From Hyphomicrobiales bacterium (GTDB taxonomy: Bacteria; Pseudomonadota; Alphaproteobacteria; Rhizobiales; Rhizobiaceae): a stretch of DNA of 42,747 bases. Positions within the stretch are counted from its first letter, which is position 1. Each line of letters begins with the position of its first letter. The DNA is taken from positions 1-42,747 of the forward strand of contig JAJFHT010000149.1 of NCBI GenBank assembly GCA_021775495.1, written 5' to 3'. The position numbers and the translations under genes are program-made. Below, piece by piece: positions 16,273 through 25,793 of the stretch. Under the pieces are notes generated by a model. It made no database searches. It had not been told where the DNA came from and worked only from the letters and a program-made list of their open reading frames with translations.

Positions 16273-17093
16273 GTCTCATATCTCCTGAACACGATCATTG
16301 CGACGTATAGAGATAGTGCCGGCCATAAGATCAGTGAAAGCAGGCTTGCCCATGACGAGGCAGCGCCAATCTCGTTTGTCATGCCCGAAGCCAGCGAAGC
16401 GGCCTGCGATCCCGAAACATTGACGATGCGGAACGCATCAGCGGGATTTGCAACCAGCAATACCGGGAAAACATGACTGGTGAATACACCGCCATCGTCG
16501 AAGACCAGTGCTCCGAGAATTCCAAGATCGTAGAGAACGACCAGGATAAGCCAGGCCGCGATGGCCAGCGCGGCAGCAGTGCTTGTCTGGCGCGAAAATC
16601 CGGACAGCGTATAACCGATCCCGAGAAAGGCCGCCCCCAGCAAGGGCGCAGTCCAGCAGAGCCGAAGCAGTGCCTCGACCCCTTGCGCACTGGCGCCGCC
16701 TGCCAACGTCGCGGCCAGCCCGGCAATGCCATATCCGATGCAAATCGCCAGAAGGAGGATCAGGATATGGGCGATGGCTTTTCCGGCCAGAATCGCACCA
16801 CGTGATGTCGGATAGGTCAGCAGCAGAGGCAGGCTGCCACGCTCCGCTTCACCGGAAATGCCATCGAAGGACAACAACAGCGCCAGCAGCGGCGCAAGAT
16901 AGACCGTCAGCGTCGTCAGGCTCGCGACCGAAACTGTCAGCAGATCAATGCCCAGGACGCCGGTTGGGGCTGACCCGGCAAACACCAATGCCAGTGCAAA
17001 CAAGGTCATCAGGAGTACGGAAATCAAGACCCACCGATTGCGGATTGCAATGCGCAATTCAATACCTGCGACGGCGCTAATTGATGTGATCAC
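16269..17093 (-). CDS. nosY: NosY, ABC-type permease of the NosDFY complex
   Basis: A 274-residue membrane protein read from a GTG at 17093, inside the last codons of nosF (17-bp overlap). A longer frame to 17216 would run far into nosF and is rejected. It has six predicted helices and the NosY pattern: Glu-Leu-Arg-Ile-Ala-Ile-Arg-Asn-Arg-Trp before helix 1, then Phe-Asp-Gly-Ile-Ser-Gly-Glu-Ala-Glu-Arg-Gly-Ser-Leu with Leu-Leu-Thr-Tyr-Pro after helix 2. NosY forms the membrane part of the NosDFY transporter needed for CuZ assembly. Start choice rests on fit and length, as no strong ribosome site is seen. Confidence 0.93.
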   Translation of the reverse strand: MITSISAVAGIELRIAIRNRWVLISVLLMTLFALALVFAGSAPTGVLGIDLLTVSVASLTTLTVYLAPLLALLLSFDGISGEAERGSLPLLLTYPTSRGAILAGKAIAHILILLLAICIGYGIAGLAATLAGGASAQGVEALLRLCWTAPLLGAAFLGIGYTLSGFSRQTSTAAALAIAAWLILVVLYDLGILGALVFDDGGVFTSHVFPVLLVANPADAFRIVNVSGSQAASLASGMTNEIGAASSWASLLSLILWPALSLYVAMIVFRRYET

Positions 17094-17994
17094 TGCCGTC
17101 TCCTTTTGCGGTGAAATGCCGATAGAGGTCCTCAAGGCTTGGCGGGGCGAGGTCGACGTCCTCGACCAATCCCTTTTCAAGCCCGGCGATGGCGGAAATC
17201 CGGTCGAGTTTTTCATCGGCCCCGAATGTCAGCTGGACCGACGAACAATTGACCCGTTCGCCGCCAAGTTTTGCAGCCACTGCGTCGGCCTTTTCATGCA
17301 CGGCTTTGACCGTGATCCGAGTTGGCAGACCAGCTTCCTTCCGTAACGCATCCAGGCTACCGGCCGCGACCAGCTTTCCGGAAGCCATGATGTGAATGCG
17401 ATCCGTTCGTGCTTCAAGTTCCGTCAATGCATGCGATGATACAAATACCGCGGTACCGGCCTGAGCCAGTTCATCGACAAGATCGTAGAATGTCCGCCGG
17501 GATATCGGATCAAGCCCGCTTGTTGGTTCATCGAGCAGCGCCAATTGCGGCCGCCGCATGAGGACCTGGGCCAGGCCGATCCGTTGGCGCATTCCCTTTG
17601 AATAGGTTCCGATACGCTTGTCGGCTGCACTGGCGAGCCCGACTTTTTCCAGTACCCCGTCCACCTGTTTGCCGGACTCTCCTGCCAGGCGGGCAAAAAA
17701 CCGAAGTTGCTCCCGTCCAGTCAGCATTCCATGAAAATTCACGGTCTCCGGCAGGTATGCGGCGGTCCGGCGGGCGCCATCCGATCCGGTCGGATGGCCG
17801 AAGACATCGATCGTCCCGCCGGTCAGTCCGGTCAGGCCAAGAATGAGCTTGATTAACGTTGTTTTGCCGGCGCCGTTGTGTCCCAGCAACGCAACCCGCT
17901 CTCCGGCGAACACCGACAGGCTGACATCCTGCAACACTTCTTGCCGGCCATATTTCTTGCAGGCGTTTTCGACCGTCAGGCGACCGGAATTCAT
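17077..17994 (-). CDS. nosF: NosF, ATPase of the NosDFY complex
   Basis: A 305-residue ABC ATPase starting at the ATG at 17994, which overlaps the nosD stop (ATGA). A 54-codon longer frame runs inside nosD and is rejected. Walker A is Gly-His-Asn-Gly-Ala-Gly-Lys-Thr-Thr (about residues 35-43), the signature is Tyr-Ser-Lys-Gly-Met-Arg-Gln-Arg, Walker B is Leu-Ala-Leu-Leu-Asp-Glu-Pro-Thr and the H-loop is Ser-Ser-His. It hydrolyses ATP in the cytoplasm to drive NosDFY, which transfers copper from NosL towards apo-NosZ. Position between nosD and nosY is canonical. Confidence 0.94.
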   Translation of the reverse strand: MNSGRLTVENACKKYGRQEVLQDVSLSVFAGERVALLGHNGAGKTTLIKLILGLTGLTGGTIDVFGHPTGSDGARRTAAYLPETVNFHGMLTGREQLRFFARLAGESGKQVDGVLEKVGLASAADKRIGTYSKGMRQRIGLAQVLMRRPQLALLDEPTSGLDPISRRTFYDLVDELAQAGTAVFVSSHALTELEARTDRIHIMASGKLVAAGSLDALRKEAGLPTRITVKAVHEKADAVAAKLGGERVNCSSVQLTFGADEKLDRISAIAGLEKGLVEDVDLAPPSLEDLYRHFTAKGDGSDHIN

Positions 17995-19268
17995 GATGCA
18001 TCTCCCCATTTCGGCGAAGCGACCGGCAATGGCCGCATCAGCGGGTGTGAATCGGTAATCCCGCCAGGCATGAGTGCCGGAAATGCTTTTTGCGACCAGC
18101 GAACAAGTTGGACGGCAGGCGACCCAAGCAACAGCTTGGCTGCGGGCTGCCGCCACAGAATGTGGTCCATGATGTCGTTGGGCCGGTGCGGAGAGTCGCC
18201 GATGCCGTCACCATTGACGTCATAGGCCGCGTTTTCACTCCAATAATTGCCGCGGCCTTCGAGACTCCACTCGATCCAGCGCGATCCAACATATTTTACC
18301 TGAATCTGATTTGAGACGAAGGCGTTGCCGGCAATCTCGTTTCGTTCGGAACCCGCGGTAAAATGCACGCCGATACCGCAGCTCTCATAACGGTTGCCAA
18401 GCAAGCGGTTCCTGTTCGCATTGTATATGAAAGTGCATTTTTTGGCGCCACGGACCAAATTGCCCTCGATCACTGAATCATTGGTGTAGTTCAGCATGAT
18501 TCCGTGATCGCGGTCCCCATCGGAAACGTTGTCGCTGATTTGGACATTCTTCGAATACATGATGGCGTAGCCAAGATGATTGCCGATCGACCGGTTTCCG
18601 GAGACTTCTGAATCATTTGCGTACATGTAGTGAACCGCAAACCGGAGGTCCCGAAACCGATTGTTGCGAAATATGTTCTTCCTGCTGGTGTTGACGAAAA
18701 TGCCGTCCCGTCCGTAGCGGACGTCGTTGCCTTCAACGATCAGGCCGGGTGAATTCCAGACATAGATTCCATTGCCGCGTGCGTTCATTCGGTGATGCCG
18801 GCGGCCGGTAATCGAGTTGTCGCGCACACGGGCATTTTTCGCCCCATGTACGTCGATGCCGACGAGATTGTCTTTAAGAATATTGTCGGCGACGACGGCA
18901 TCATCGGCTCCCTTGAGAAGCTTGATTCCGGCATCGAGTGTCGAGGCGTCGGCACCCGATCCGGTGACCACAAGACCGCTTATGGTCACGCCTGGTGCAG
19001 CGATCGTGATGACGGTTCCCTCGCCGGCGCCATCAACAACAGCGCCGGTTTTTCCTGTCAGAGTTACCGGTCGGTCAATTACGAACCCGCCGGCATAGCG
19101 TCCCGGTTCAAGCAAGAGAACATCCCCGGCTTGAGCTTCGGCAATGGCGGTGGCAAGCGCGCCGGGGCCAGGCCCGACCAACCGCTCCGCGGCCATTGCT
19201 GTTGCGCCTGTCACCGACAGGGCAATAGCAAGGACAGGCAGAACTGGCGATTTGGTCACGACGCGCAC
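17991..19268 (-). CDS. nosD: NosD, periplasmic copper-processing protein
   Basis: A 425-residue exported protein starting at a GTG at 19268, with AGGA overlapping the nosZ stop about 7 bases upstream. A signal peptide (cleavage near Ala-Met-Ala, residues 25-27) is followed by a right-handed beta-helix built from many Asn-rich turns such as Val-x-Asp-Asn, Ile-x-Gly-Asn and Asn-x-Ile-x-Gly. This carbohydrate-binding-like repeat fold is characteristic of NosD. A Tyr-Trp-Ser-Glu-Asn-Ala-Ala-Tyr-Asp segment near residue 345 is typical of the C-terminus. NosD is the periplasmic partner of NosF and NosY in CuZ assembly. Confidence 0.95.
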   Translation of the reverse strand: MRVVTKSPVLPVLAIALSVTGATAMAAERLVGPGPGALATAIAEAQAGDVLLLEPGRYAGGFVIDRPVTLTGKTGAVVDGAGEGTVITIAAPGVTISGLVVTGSGADASTLDAGIKLLKGADDAVVADNILKDNLVGIDVHGAKNARVRDNSITGRRHHRMNARGNGIYVWNSPGLIVEGNDVRYGRDGIFVNTSRKNIFRNNRFRDLRFAVHYMYANDSEVSGNRSIGNHLGYAIMYSKNVQISDNVSDGDRDHGIMLNYTNDSVIEGNLVRGAKKCTFIYNANRNRLLGNRYESCGIGVHFTAGSERNEIAGNAFVSNQIQVKYVGSRWIEWSLEGRGNYWSENAAYDVNGDGIGDSPHRPNDIMDHILWRQPAAKLLLGSPAVQLVRWSQKAFPALMPGGITDSHPLMRPLPVASPKWGDAS

Positions 19269-19277
19269 GCTACTTTC

Positions 19278-21197
19278 CTAGGCCGAACGGGGTTCGACGA
19301 ACATCCGGCCGCGCATTTCCATGTGCAGCGCATGGCAGAACCACTGGCAGTAGTACCAGTGTACGCCCGGACGGTCGGCGGTGAAAGTTACCGAAGCGGT
19401 TGCCTGTGGCCCGACCTCGAAGGCGATGCCATGGTTTCCAAGCGTGAAACCATGCGTGAGATCATCCACGTCATCAATATTGGTGATGTAGATGGTGACC
19501 TCGTCGCCCTGCTTGACGGTGAAACTTTCAAGCGAGAACGTCGGTGCCGCCGAGTACATGTAGACACGCACCTTGTTGCCGTCGCGGATCGGCTCATCGG
19601 CCCCCTCTTCCAGGTCGACGCCATCGGCCTCAGCCTGTTTCCGAGCGTCTTCCCACATCGGATCGTCACGGTTCCATATACTCAATGGATTGACGACCGA
19701 GCGGTGTACGATGATGCAGTCATGCGGCTCGGCGAACGTCGGACCGTCGTGCACAACCTCAGGCTGATCCAGGGAAATGTCGATCAGCTGCTCGTTTTCC
19801 GGTTTCAGCGGGCCGACATTGATATACCGGTCCTTTGAAAACTTGTTGAGCGAAACCAGCCATTTGCCATCGGCGTCCTTGGTCTCGCCCATGGAAGTAT
19901 GGTTGTGACCGGGCTGATAATGAACATCGGTCTTGGCCAGAATCGGATCCACATCCGCGCCGCCATAGGCCTGAATCGCTTTTTCGAGGTTCCATTTGCA
20001 CATCTGGCTGTCGAGGAACAGGGTTGTGTAACAGTTGCCCTCGCCGTCATACGCGGTGTGGAGAGGCCCGAGTCCAAGCTCCGGTTCGGCAACGATACAG
20101 GACCGCGGGTCGGCATCGGAGTCGAACAATGCATCGATCTTGGTCACATCGATCACAGACACCGTCGGCGACAATTTGCCGTTGATGACGACGTGGCGGC
20201 CGTCCGGCGCGGTGTTGACACCGTGCGGGCTGTTGGGGATCGGCACGTACCTGGTGTATTTCGATCCCTTGCGGCCATCGAGCACCGGAATGCCGTTATA
20301 TTCCTTGTAGTCCTTGTCGGAGACCCCCTGTTCGATCGCCTTGATGTTGAAAATGACCGCCCAGTCCGTTTCGGACTCGGTCATTTCCGCCAGCGTCACA
20401 CCGCCTTCGGAATTGTAGCAGCTGGATATGGCGTATTTGCCCTGATAATCGGCATCGACATTGTCAAGATTGCCATCGACGATGACCTGCCAGGCAATTT
20501 TCATCGTATCGCCGTCGATTGCGGTAAAGATCGCAACATAGTCCTTCGGCGAATCGAGGATCTGACCGTCATTTGGCAGCGGTATGCGATGTTCGCCGTT
20601 GGCAAACACATAACCGGTACGCGGGAATTTTTGCGGTCGCAGACCATGAATATCCGAAGCATTGGGGATTTCGATGATCTTGTCGCATTTCATGACATCG
20701 CAACGCACCCGGGCCACCCGCGTGTTTGCCTTGTCGTTCATGAACAGGTAGCGGCCATCATAGGTGCCGTCGGTGAAGGACATGTGCGGATGGTGCAGGT
20801 CACCATTGAGATAGACCCCTCCACGACTTTCCAGAAACTCGTTGGTTTCCGGCATCATGCCCTCGGTCAGAATCTTAATAGACTCATTTGTCTGGCCCCA
20901 ACCCGTTGCCGAACAGCGGTTGAACACCGGAACGCGCATCAATTCACGCATCGAAGGAACACCAAGAATGCGCATCTCTCCGGCCTGACCCGAGGACCAG
21001 AAGCCGTAATATTCGTCAAGCTCCCCCGGTTTCAGCGCTGAGCTGCCTTCCGCGGCACTGGCTGCCCCGGTTGTCTGCAGCAATGAGACACCACCTGCAC
21101 CCGTCGCCGCAACCGTCCCGGCAAGCAATGCTGATTTGGTGCTGTTGCCAAGCAAATCACGCCTGGTCAGTCCCGTTGATTTCAATTTTTTCGACAT
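19278..21197 (-). CDS. nosZ: NosZ, nitrous oxide reductase (Tat-exported, clade I type)
   Basis: A 639-residue periplasmic copper enzyme that reduces N2O to N2. The ATG at 21197 is chosen over a GTG two codons upstream because GGAG lies 7 bases before it. The Tat signal Thr-Arg-Arg-Asp-Leu-Leu-Gly starts at residue 11. The beta-propeller contains Asp-Leu-His135-His-Pro-His138, among the CuZ ligands. The C-terminal cupredoxin domain carries the CuA site: His582, Cys617, Trp619, Cys621, His625 and Met628 in the order expected. A Tat signal plus linked nosR and nosX points to clade I. All visible metal ligands are present, so it should be functional. Confidence 0.97.
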   Translation of the reverse strand: MSKKLKSTGLTRRDLLGNSTKSALLAGTVAATGAGGVSLLQTTGAASAAEGSSALKPGELDEYYGFWSSGQAGEMRILGVPSMRELMRVPVFNRCSATGWGQTNESIKILTEGMMPETNEFLESRGGVYLNGDLHHPHMSFTDGTYDGRYLFMNDKANTRVARVRCDVMKCDKIIEIPNASDIHGLRPQKFPRTGYVFANGEHRIPLPNDGQILDSPKDYVAIFTAIDGDTMKIAWQVIVDGNLDNVDADYQGKYAISSCYNSEGGVTLAEMTESETDWAVIFNIKAIEQGVSDKDYKEYNGIPVLDGRKGSKYTRYVPIPNSPHGVNTAPDGRHVVINGKLSPTVSVIDVTKIDALFDSDADPRSCIVAEPELGLGPLHTAYDGEGNCYTTLFLDSQMCKWNLEKAIQAYGGADVDPILAKTDVHYQPGHNHTSMGETKDADGKWLVSLNKFSKDRYINVGPLKPENEQLIDISLDQPEVVHDGPTFAEPHDCIIVHRSVVNPLSIWNRDDPMWEDARKQAEADGVDLEEGADEPIRDGNKVRVYMYSAAPTFSLESFTVKQGDEVTIYITNIDDVDDLTHGFTLGNHGIAFEVGPQATASVTFTADRPGVHWYYCQWFCHALHMEMRGRMFVEPRSA

Positions 21198-21234
21198 TTC
21201 CACTCTCCTTTTCAGTGTGCTTGTATCGTCGTCA

Positions 21235-23439
21235 TCAAACCGCCGACCGATCGGAAGCAGTTCCCGTCGGAAGATTAATGATCGGCTTGTTGCGCCGTTC
21301 GAAATCGGCGCGTTTTTTTATTTTTTTCATCACCACCGGGCATTTGGCCTTGTGCTGATACAGCACCTGGCAATGCAGGCAGTTGAGACATTCATTGGGA
21401 TTGATCTCACCGGTCGGATGGATCGCCTGGACCATGCATTCCTGGGCGCAGCGCTGACATGGCGAGCCGCATTCCTTGTATCGCTTCAGCCAGTCGAACA
21501 TCCTCAACCGAGCCGGGATCGCCAATGCTGCACCAAGCGGGCACAGATAACGGCAGTAAAAACGTTCGATGAACAATCCGGCTGCCAGAATGGCGAAGAC
21601 AAAGAGCAGAAACGGCCAACCCCGCTGGAACTTCAAAATGATCGCTGTTTTGAATGGTTCGACTTCCGCGTAACTTTCGGCCAATGGCAGTGAAATCAGC
21701 GACAGGCCGAACAGGCCAAGAAATATGATGTATTTGATCGGCCACAAACGCTCGTGCAAACCCCAGGGAAGTTCCCATTGTGGAATGCGCGCCAACTTGG
21801 CGAGCCGGTTCGTCAATTCCTGCAACGCACCGAACGGACACAACCAGCCGCAATAGGCACCGCGCCCCCAAAACAACAGGGAAGCTGCTACCGAGAACCA
21901 AAGGATGAACACTATCGGATCGAGCAGGAACGCGTCCCAGCTAAAACCGGTTTGCATCGAACTTGCCAGGGCGAGAAGATTGACGACAGACAGCTGCGCA
22001 TTGGCGTACCAGCCGACAAAGACCAGGGTCACCGTCAGGAAGCCGATGCGGAACCAGAAGGCGAATTTTTCACTGCGGGTAACATAGAGCTGAAAGAAGA
22101 ATGCACCGGTCAACACCACCAGCATGGCGATAACGACACCGATTTCGACTGTTCGATCCCGCCAGATGCGTTGCCATAGAGCGGTCTTCGCAGCCGCTTC
22201 GCCGGCTTCATCGATCTGTAGCGTAACAACCGTTGTAGCCGGTGGATTTTCGATCCGAATAAAGCGATCGGGCAGACGGTAGCCCAGATCGAAGGTTATG
22301 AAGGTCTTTTCAACCGCTCCGACCGCCCGGTGAGCGAGCAGTTGAAGCCTCCAGGGCTCGGCTGGATCAAACTCGCTGTCGGCGGGAATGCGGAACAGAT
22401 CAAGTTCGGTGAAATTGGGAGCATCGTCCGGTGCCAGCGCGCCGATGCGGCGATGTCCGCGATCGCGAAACCGGACGCTGGAATCCCCCTGGATCAATTG
22501 TATGCGATCGAAGATGCCGCCGCGCACATAGCCCGATCCCTTGAAGGAATAACGGCCGCGGCCTGTGACCAGGATGGCGTGCTCACCCGGTTTCAGCCAG
22601 TTTTGCAGATTGGCGTATTCGGCATCGCCGAGCAGGCTACGGCCAATCGACGGCACACTGACAAGAGCGGTGGTCATCTCAATGAAAAGATCGTCGGCTG
22701 CACCCTTTTCACGACGTTTTTCGGCGCGTTTGTCACCGGTTGCCTTGAACGCCGTGTTGATCTGGCCGACGTCGAGGTTGAGACTGCGTATGGAACCGTC
22801 GCCGGTCAGGACCGACCAGGAACTGATTGTGTCGATGCTTTCGTCGACTGTTCGCTTGGGGCCTTCGTTCACCGGTTTGGGCGCCAGCCCGCCCAGACCC
22901 AGGGCACGGGCCACCTTCAAGCCGGAACGAACTACGGAATCGTCGATTACCATGATAGTGACGGTGGCGCCCGAGATGATATCGAGGTCGTGACCGGACC
23001 CGCCGGCAATAGCCTCTGCCTTCAGGTCAAGGCCAATATAGTTTTCCATCAGGCGCGTGATCTTCGATTCCGGAATGCCGATCAGCACGATCGGTTCGGA
23101 ATGCTTGACCAGTTGGAGTCCGGAAATGACGGCATCGTGTGAGACCGCAACGACCACATGAATGGGTTTACCCGAATAACCGGTTGTGCCGACAAAATCG
23201 GACGTTAGAAAAGCCCATCCGACGTTTTCACCGTCTTTCAGGATTGGCGCCGCCGGAAGATCCTTCCGAACCGGGCCGAACGAGTCGGCTTCTGGTACGA
23301 GCGCACCGGCTTCCAGTTCCGACAGGAACCGCGGCAGCAGCGTTTCGGCACGGGCTGAAGTCGAAAGCACAACCAACAGCCCAAGCAGTGCCAACACCCA
23401 CCATGCGTATATTGTTATCGGCGTCCTCGTCCGTACCAT
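21235..23439 (-). CDS. nosR: NosR, membrane flavo-iron-sulfur protein
   Basis: A 734-residue protein from the ATG at 23439; a TTG directly before it is unlikely. After a signal-like helix comes a periplasmic FMN-binding domain with Ser156-Gly-Ala-Thr-Val-Thr161, the covalent FMN attachment motif. Several transmembrane helices follow with two Cys-x3-Cys-Pro motifs (Cys-Gly-Trp-Leu-Cys-Pro and Cys-Arg-Tyr-Leu-Cys-Pro). A polyferredoxin-type C-terminus has two 4Fe-4S cysteine groups, including Cys-Leu-Asn-Cys-Leu-His-Cys. NosR supports electron supply to NosZ and nos expression. It is the first nos gene, about 63 bp downstream of an FNR/NNR box. Confidence 0.95.
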   Translation of the reverse strand: MVRTRTPITIYAWWVLALLGLLVVLSTSARAETLLPRFLSELEAGALVPEADSFGPVRKDLPAAPILKDGENVGWAFLTSDFVGTTGYSGKPIHVVVAVSHDAVISGLQLVKHSEPIVLIGIPESKITRLMENYIGLDLKAEAIAGGSGHDLDIISGATVTIMVIDDSVVRSGLKVARALGLGGLAPKPVNEGPKRTVDESIDTISSWSVLTGDGSIRSLNLDVGQINTAFKATGDKRAEKRREKGAADDLFIEMTTALVSVPSIGRSLLGDAEYANLQNWLKPGEHAILVTGRGRYSFKGSGYVRGGIFDRIQLIQGDSSVRFRDRGHRRIGALAPDDAPNFTELDLFRIPADSEFDPAEPWRLQLLAHRAVGAVEKTFITFDLGYRLPDRFIRIENPPATTVVTLQIDEAGEAAAKTALWQRIWRDRTVEIGVVIAMLVVLTGAFFFQLYVTRSEKFAFWFRIGFLTVTLVFVGWYANAQLSVVNLLALASSMQTGFSWDAFLLDPIVFILWFSVAASLLFWGRGAYCGWLCPFGALQELTNRLAKLARIPQWELPWGLHERLWPIKYIIFLGLFGLSLISLPLAESYAEVEPFKTAIILKFQRGWPFLLFVFAILAAGLFIERFYCRYLCPLGAALAIPARLRMFDWLKRYKECGSPCQRCAQECMVQAIHPTGEINPNECLNCLHCQVLYQHKAKCPVVMKKIKKRADFERRNKPIINLPTGTASDRSAV

Positions 23440-23502
23440 CAAAATATGCCTTATGAATGCATCTTTTGAGATACTGACTACAGGGGTACGAAATGAATGA
23501 AA

Positions 23503-23516
23503 TTGATCAAGATCAA
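23503..23516 (-). promoter_or_regulatory. FNR/NNR/DNR-type binding site upstream of nosR
   Basis: A perfect TTGAT-N4-ATCAA palindrome whose centre is about 70 bp before the nosR start. This is the consensus for Crp/Fnr-family regulators of low-oxygen and NO response. If the box acts as a class II site (-41.5), the -10 region would fall near 23475-23480 and transcription would start near 23468. The -10 sequence there (TAGTCA) is weak, as is usual for activator-dependent promoters. Which family member binds cannot be told from the site. Confidence 0.9.
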
Positions 23517-23586
23517 GAAAGGCGTCAGGAATTCAGCGAATTCCGCCGATGGAAGCCTTTTCAACGCGATGGGGGTATTGCGGCCG

Positions 23587-24720
23587 TCAGTTGAAAACTG
23601 ACATTTCAGACTTGCCGCCGGCGGCATTGAGATGGTTGTCGAAGGAGTAGTGTTGGTCGCCAATCGAGATCGACCGGTCAAAACCCGCAATACGACCGGT
23701 TCCGGAGGAGGCAACAAAACCATTGCCTGTCGCGGCCACTCCGCGAGCCTTAGAAAGACGCCCGGTTCGTAGCACTCTTCCGCTCTTTCGTTCGACAATG
23801 AGCACAACACCGCCGCGAGGCGACGTAACGGCGAGGCGGTCAAGATCCTGGCTCACCGCAATACTGCCGGTGTAGCGGCGTAGCAAATCAATGGCTGTTC
23901 CAGCGATGTTGAGGAAAGCCAATCCGCCCCCCTGCTCCACCTGGCCAATCAACTGCGGCCGGTGCAACGACGATCCCTCATATTGGCCGGCAAAAACCAC
24001 CCTGCCCGGCCCGCCACCGGTGATATGCCGAACAGAAACCTGTTTCATTCCGACCGGAAGTTCGTGTTTTTCCAGCAATTCGCCTGTTCGGCTGTCAATG
24101 AACACAAGAGACGGGTTCATTTCCGGGATGTTCAGCTTGGCGCGTCCGTAGTCCGGATGCGTTTCTATGCCTCCATTGGCAACCGCAAGGATTCGATCGT
24201 CCGGCATCATCATGAGCTGGTGCGGTCCAACACCAAAACTCTGAAACTCCCCGATGCGCCGGTAGTTCGAAGATGCATCGAAGACTCCGATAGTGCCGTC
24301 GGCGTTTTCGTAGTCGTTTTCCGTGGCAAACAGCAATTGCCCGTCGCTGGCGAATGCGCCATGGCCATAAAAGTGCCTCTGCGGCCGCGTTGTGAACGTC
24401 ACCGGCGGCTTTTTTCCGCCGATATCAAAGGCAACCGCAAAATTTCCCGGCCTTCGTGCAAACACCACCGCGGTATCGTTCTGCCGGTTGAAAATGACAT
24501 CATGCCCTCGCGCCGGCAGGTCTACCTTCGCCAGCACTCGGCCGTCCTCGGACAGTACCACCGCACCAAAGGTGCCCTGCCGGGAGTAAAACGCCGACGC
24601 AAACATCTCCCCGGCACCAGCAATCGCCTGGCCACTCCATGGCAGAAGACCTGATGCAGAGGCGCCGGCAGCGACCTGTAGGAACCGACGTCGGTCAAAC
24701 CCAGGTTCAGGCACGTTCAA
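23587..24720 (-). CDS. DUF1513 domain protein (Tat-exported beta-propeller)
   Basis: A 377-residue protein. It begins at a TTG at 24720 that overlaps the preceding stop (TTGA), suggesting coupled translation; a GTG at 24714 is an alternative. The Tat signal Asp-Arg-Arg-Arg-Phe-Leu-Gln-Val is near residue 9. The mature protein has repeated beta-propeller strands and the DUF1513 features Arg-Gly-His-Asp, Tyr-Gly-His-Gly-Ala-Phe, Gly-Val-Gly-Pro-His-Gln-Leu and Ala-Asn-Gly-Gly-Ile-Glu-Thr-His-Pro. DUF1513 genes recur beside imelysins and di-heme oxidoreductases in iron-linked operons. The biochemical role is unknown. It is the last gene before the nosR promoter. Confidence 0.9.
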   Translation of the reverse strand: MNVPEPGFDRRRFLQVAAGASASGLLPWSGQAIAGAGEMFASAFYSRQGTFGAVVLSEDGRVLAKVDLPARGHDVIFNRQNDTAVVFARRPGNFAVAFDIGGKKPPVTFTTRPQRHFYGHGAFASDGQLLFATENDYENADGTIGVFDASSNYRRIGEFQSFGVGPHQLMMMPDDRILAVANGGIETHPDYGRAKLNIPEMNPSLVFIDSRTGELLEKHELPVGMKQVSVRHITGGGPGRVVFAGQYEGSSLHRPQLIGQVEQGGGLAFLNIAGTAIDLLRRYTGSIAVSQDLDRLAVTSPRGGVVLIVERKSGRVLRTGRLSKARGVAATGNGFVASSGTGRIAGFDRSISIGDQHYSFDNHLNAAGGKSEMSVFN

Positions 24721-25793
24721 TCACCATCCATTGGTGAAAAACCAGTCGACAAGCCGATATCATTTGCCATTTCTTCGCCGACAAGCCGCTGCAGGCTACG
24801 GGTCACCACCAGCAGATAGGCCAGTTTTGACGATTGTTCGGTATCCCCGACAAGCCGATCGATGGGCAGTTTTATCCCGCTGATCGTTTTCCGGGCATTG
24901 GAGAATTCGAACGCAATCGAACCGGCAAGCCATCGCTGATCATGTGTCAGGGAATCTGCCAGACCGGACACATCAAACAGGCTTTGCATGCCACTCAAAT
25001 TGGCATTGATCACGCTGACGGTCGCATCAGAACGCCAGAACAGCGCTCTTTTGTGCAGACCTGGCCGGCGATTTTCCGGCGCAATCGGTCTCAACCGCTG
25101 ATCGCGTACCATTTCGAAACCGTGGGCCAATGTGCCGACCAGTTCAGCAAGCGCCTCGGAATCGGTTCGGTAGGATTCGTTTTCAGGCCCGGGAGTGAGC
25201 CAGATACCCGAATGGCCCATGTCATCGTTCCAGGCATCCGACACCTCTCGGGCAATGGCACTGATGTTCTGCGCCGCGGCAACGGCAAATGCACAGCGAA
25301 ACCCGCTGCCGGCGGTCGCTAGATTTTCGGAGCCCGTGCCGAAAAGCAGGTACTCCAGAGCGCCGAATCCCTGCAATGCCACGCTCTTTTGTGAAAGATC
25401 GCCTACTGTCTGAACGCTTCCGTCCTTGTTCGCCAGTGCTGCCTGCACCTGGCGCAATCCTGTTCCACGCCGGTCCGGCCAAAATAAAATTCGCTCAGCG
25501 CGATTGCCCGTGGACAACGGGCCCACTCGGACGAACTCGACCCGCGCCCACGCCGTTGCGGCTGCACGAAAAGCCGATCGTGCGTCTTTGAGTTGCTTCC
25601 GCGAAGGTCTTTCGCACAACGGTTCGACATCCGAGACCATCAGTTCGCTGATGTCGGCAAAACGCTCGAAATTGGGGCGAATGAAACCGTCGATCGCTGC
25701 CCTGACCGGAGCGATAGTTTCAGCCAGTACCGGTGGCGGTAGAACGGCAATCGCCACCCAGAGGAAGAAAAACAGGGATACAAGTCGGGTCAT
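24717..25793 (-). CDS. Imelysin family protein (second copy, His-less motif)
   Basis: A 358-residue exported imelysin-like (M75) protein with a signal peptide ending near Val-Leu-Ala-Glu, residue 25. The family GxHxxE motif region reads Gly-Phe-Gly-Ala-Leu-Glu-Tyr-Leu-Leu-Phe-Gly, so the His is replaced by Gly while the Glu is kept. This is the second imelysin of the operon and the more diverged one. Imelysins are periplasmic helical proteins tied to iron uptake; proteolysis is doubtful for most. The ATG overlaps the upstream TAA (TAATG), and the stop overlaps the DUF1513 start, so all three are translationally linked. Confidence 0.9.
   Translation of the reverse strand: MTRLVSLFFFLWVAIAVLPPPVLAETIAPVRAAIDGFIRPNFERFADISELMVSDVEPLCERPSRKQLKDARSAFRAAATAWARVEFVRVGPLSTGNRAERILFWPDRRGTGLRQVQAALANKDGSVQTVGDLSQKSVALQGFGALEYLLFGTGSENLATAGSGFRCAFAVAAAQNISAIAREVSDAWNDDMGHSGIWLTPGPENESYRTDSEALAELVGTLAHGFEMVRDQRLRPIAPENRRPGLHKRALFWRSDATVSVINANLSGMQSLFDVSGLADSLTHDQRWLAGSIAFEFSNARKTISGIKLPIDRLVGDTEQSSKLAYLLVVTRSLQRLVGEEMANDIGLSTGFSPMDGD

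Noticed and set aside
18792-21041. Long plus-strand frames opposite nosD and nosZ
   Set aside because: NosD repeats and all NosZ copper ligands are on the minus strand with proper start signals; the plus-strand frames are antisense shadows.
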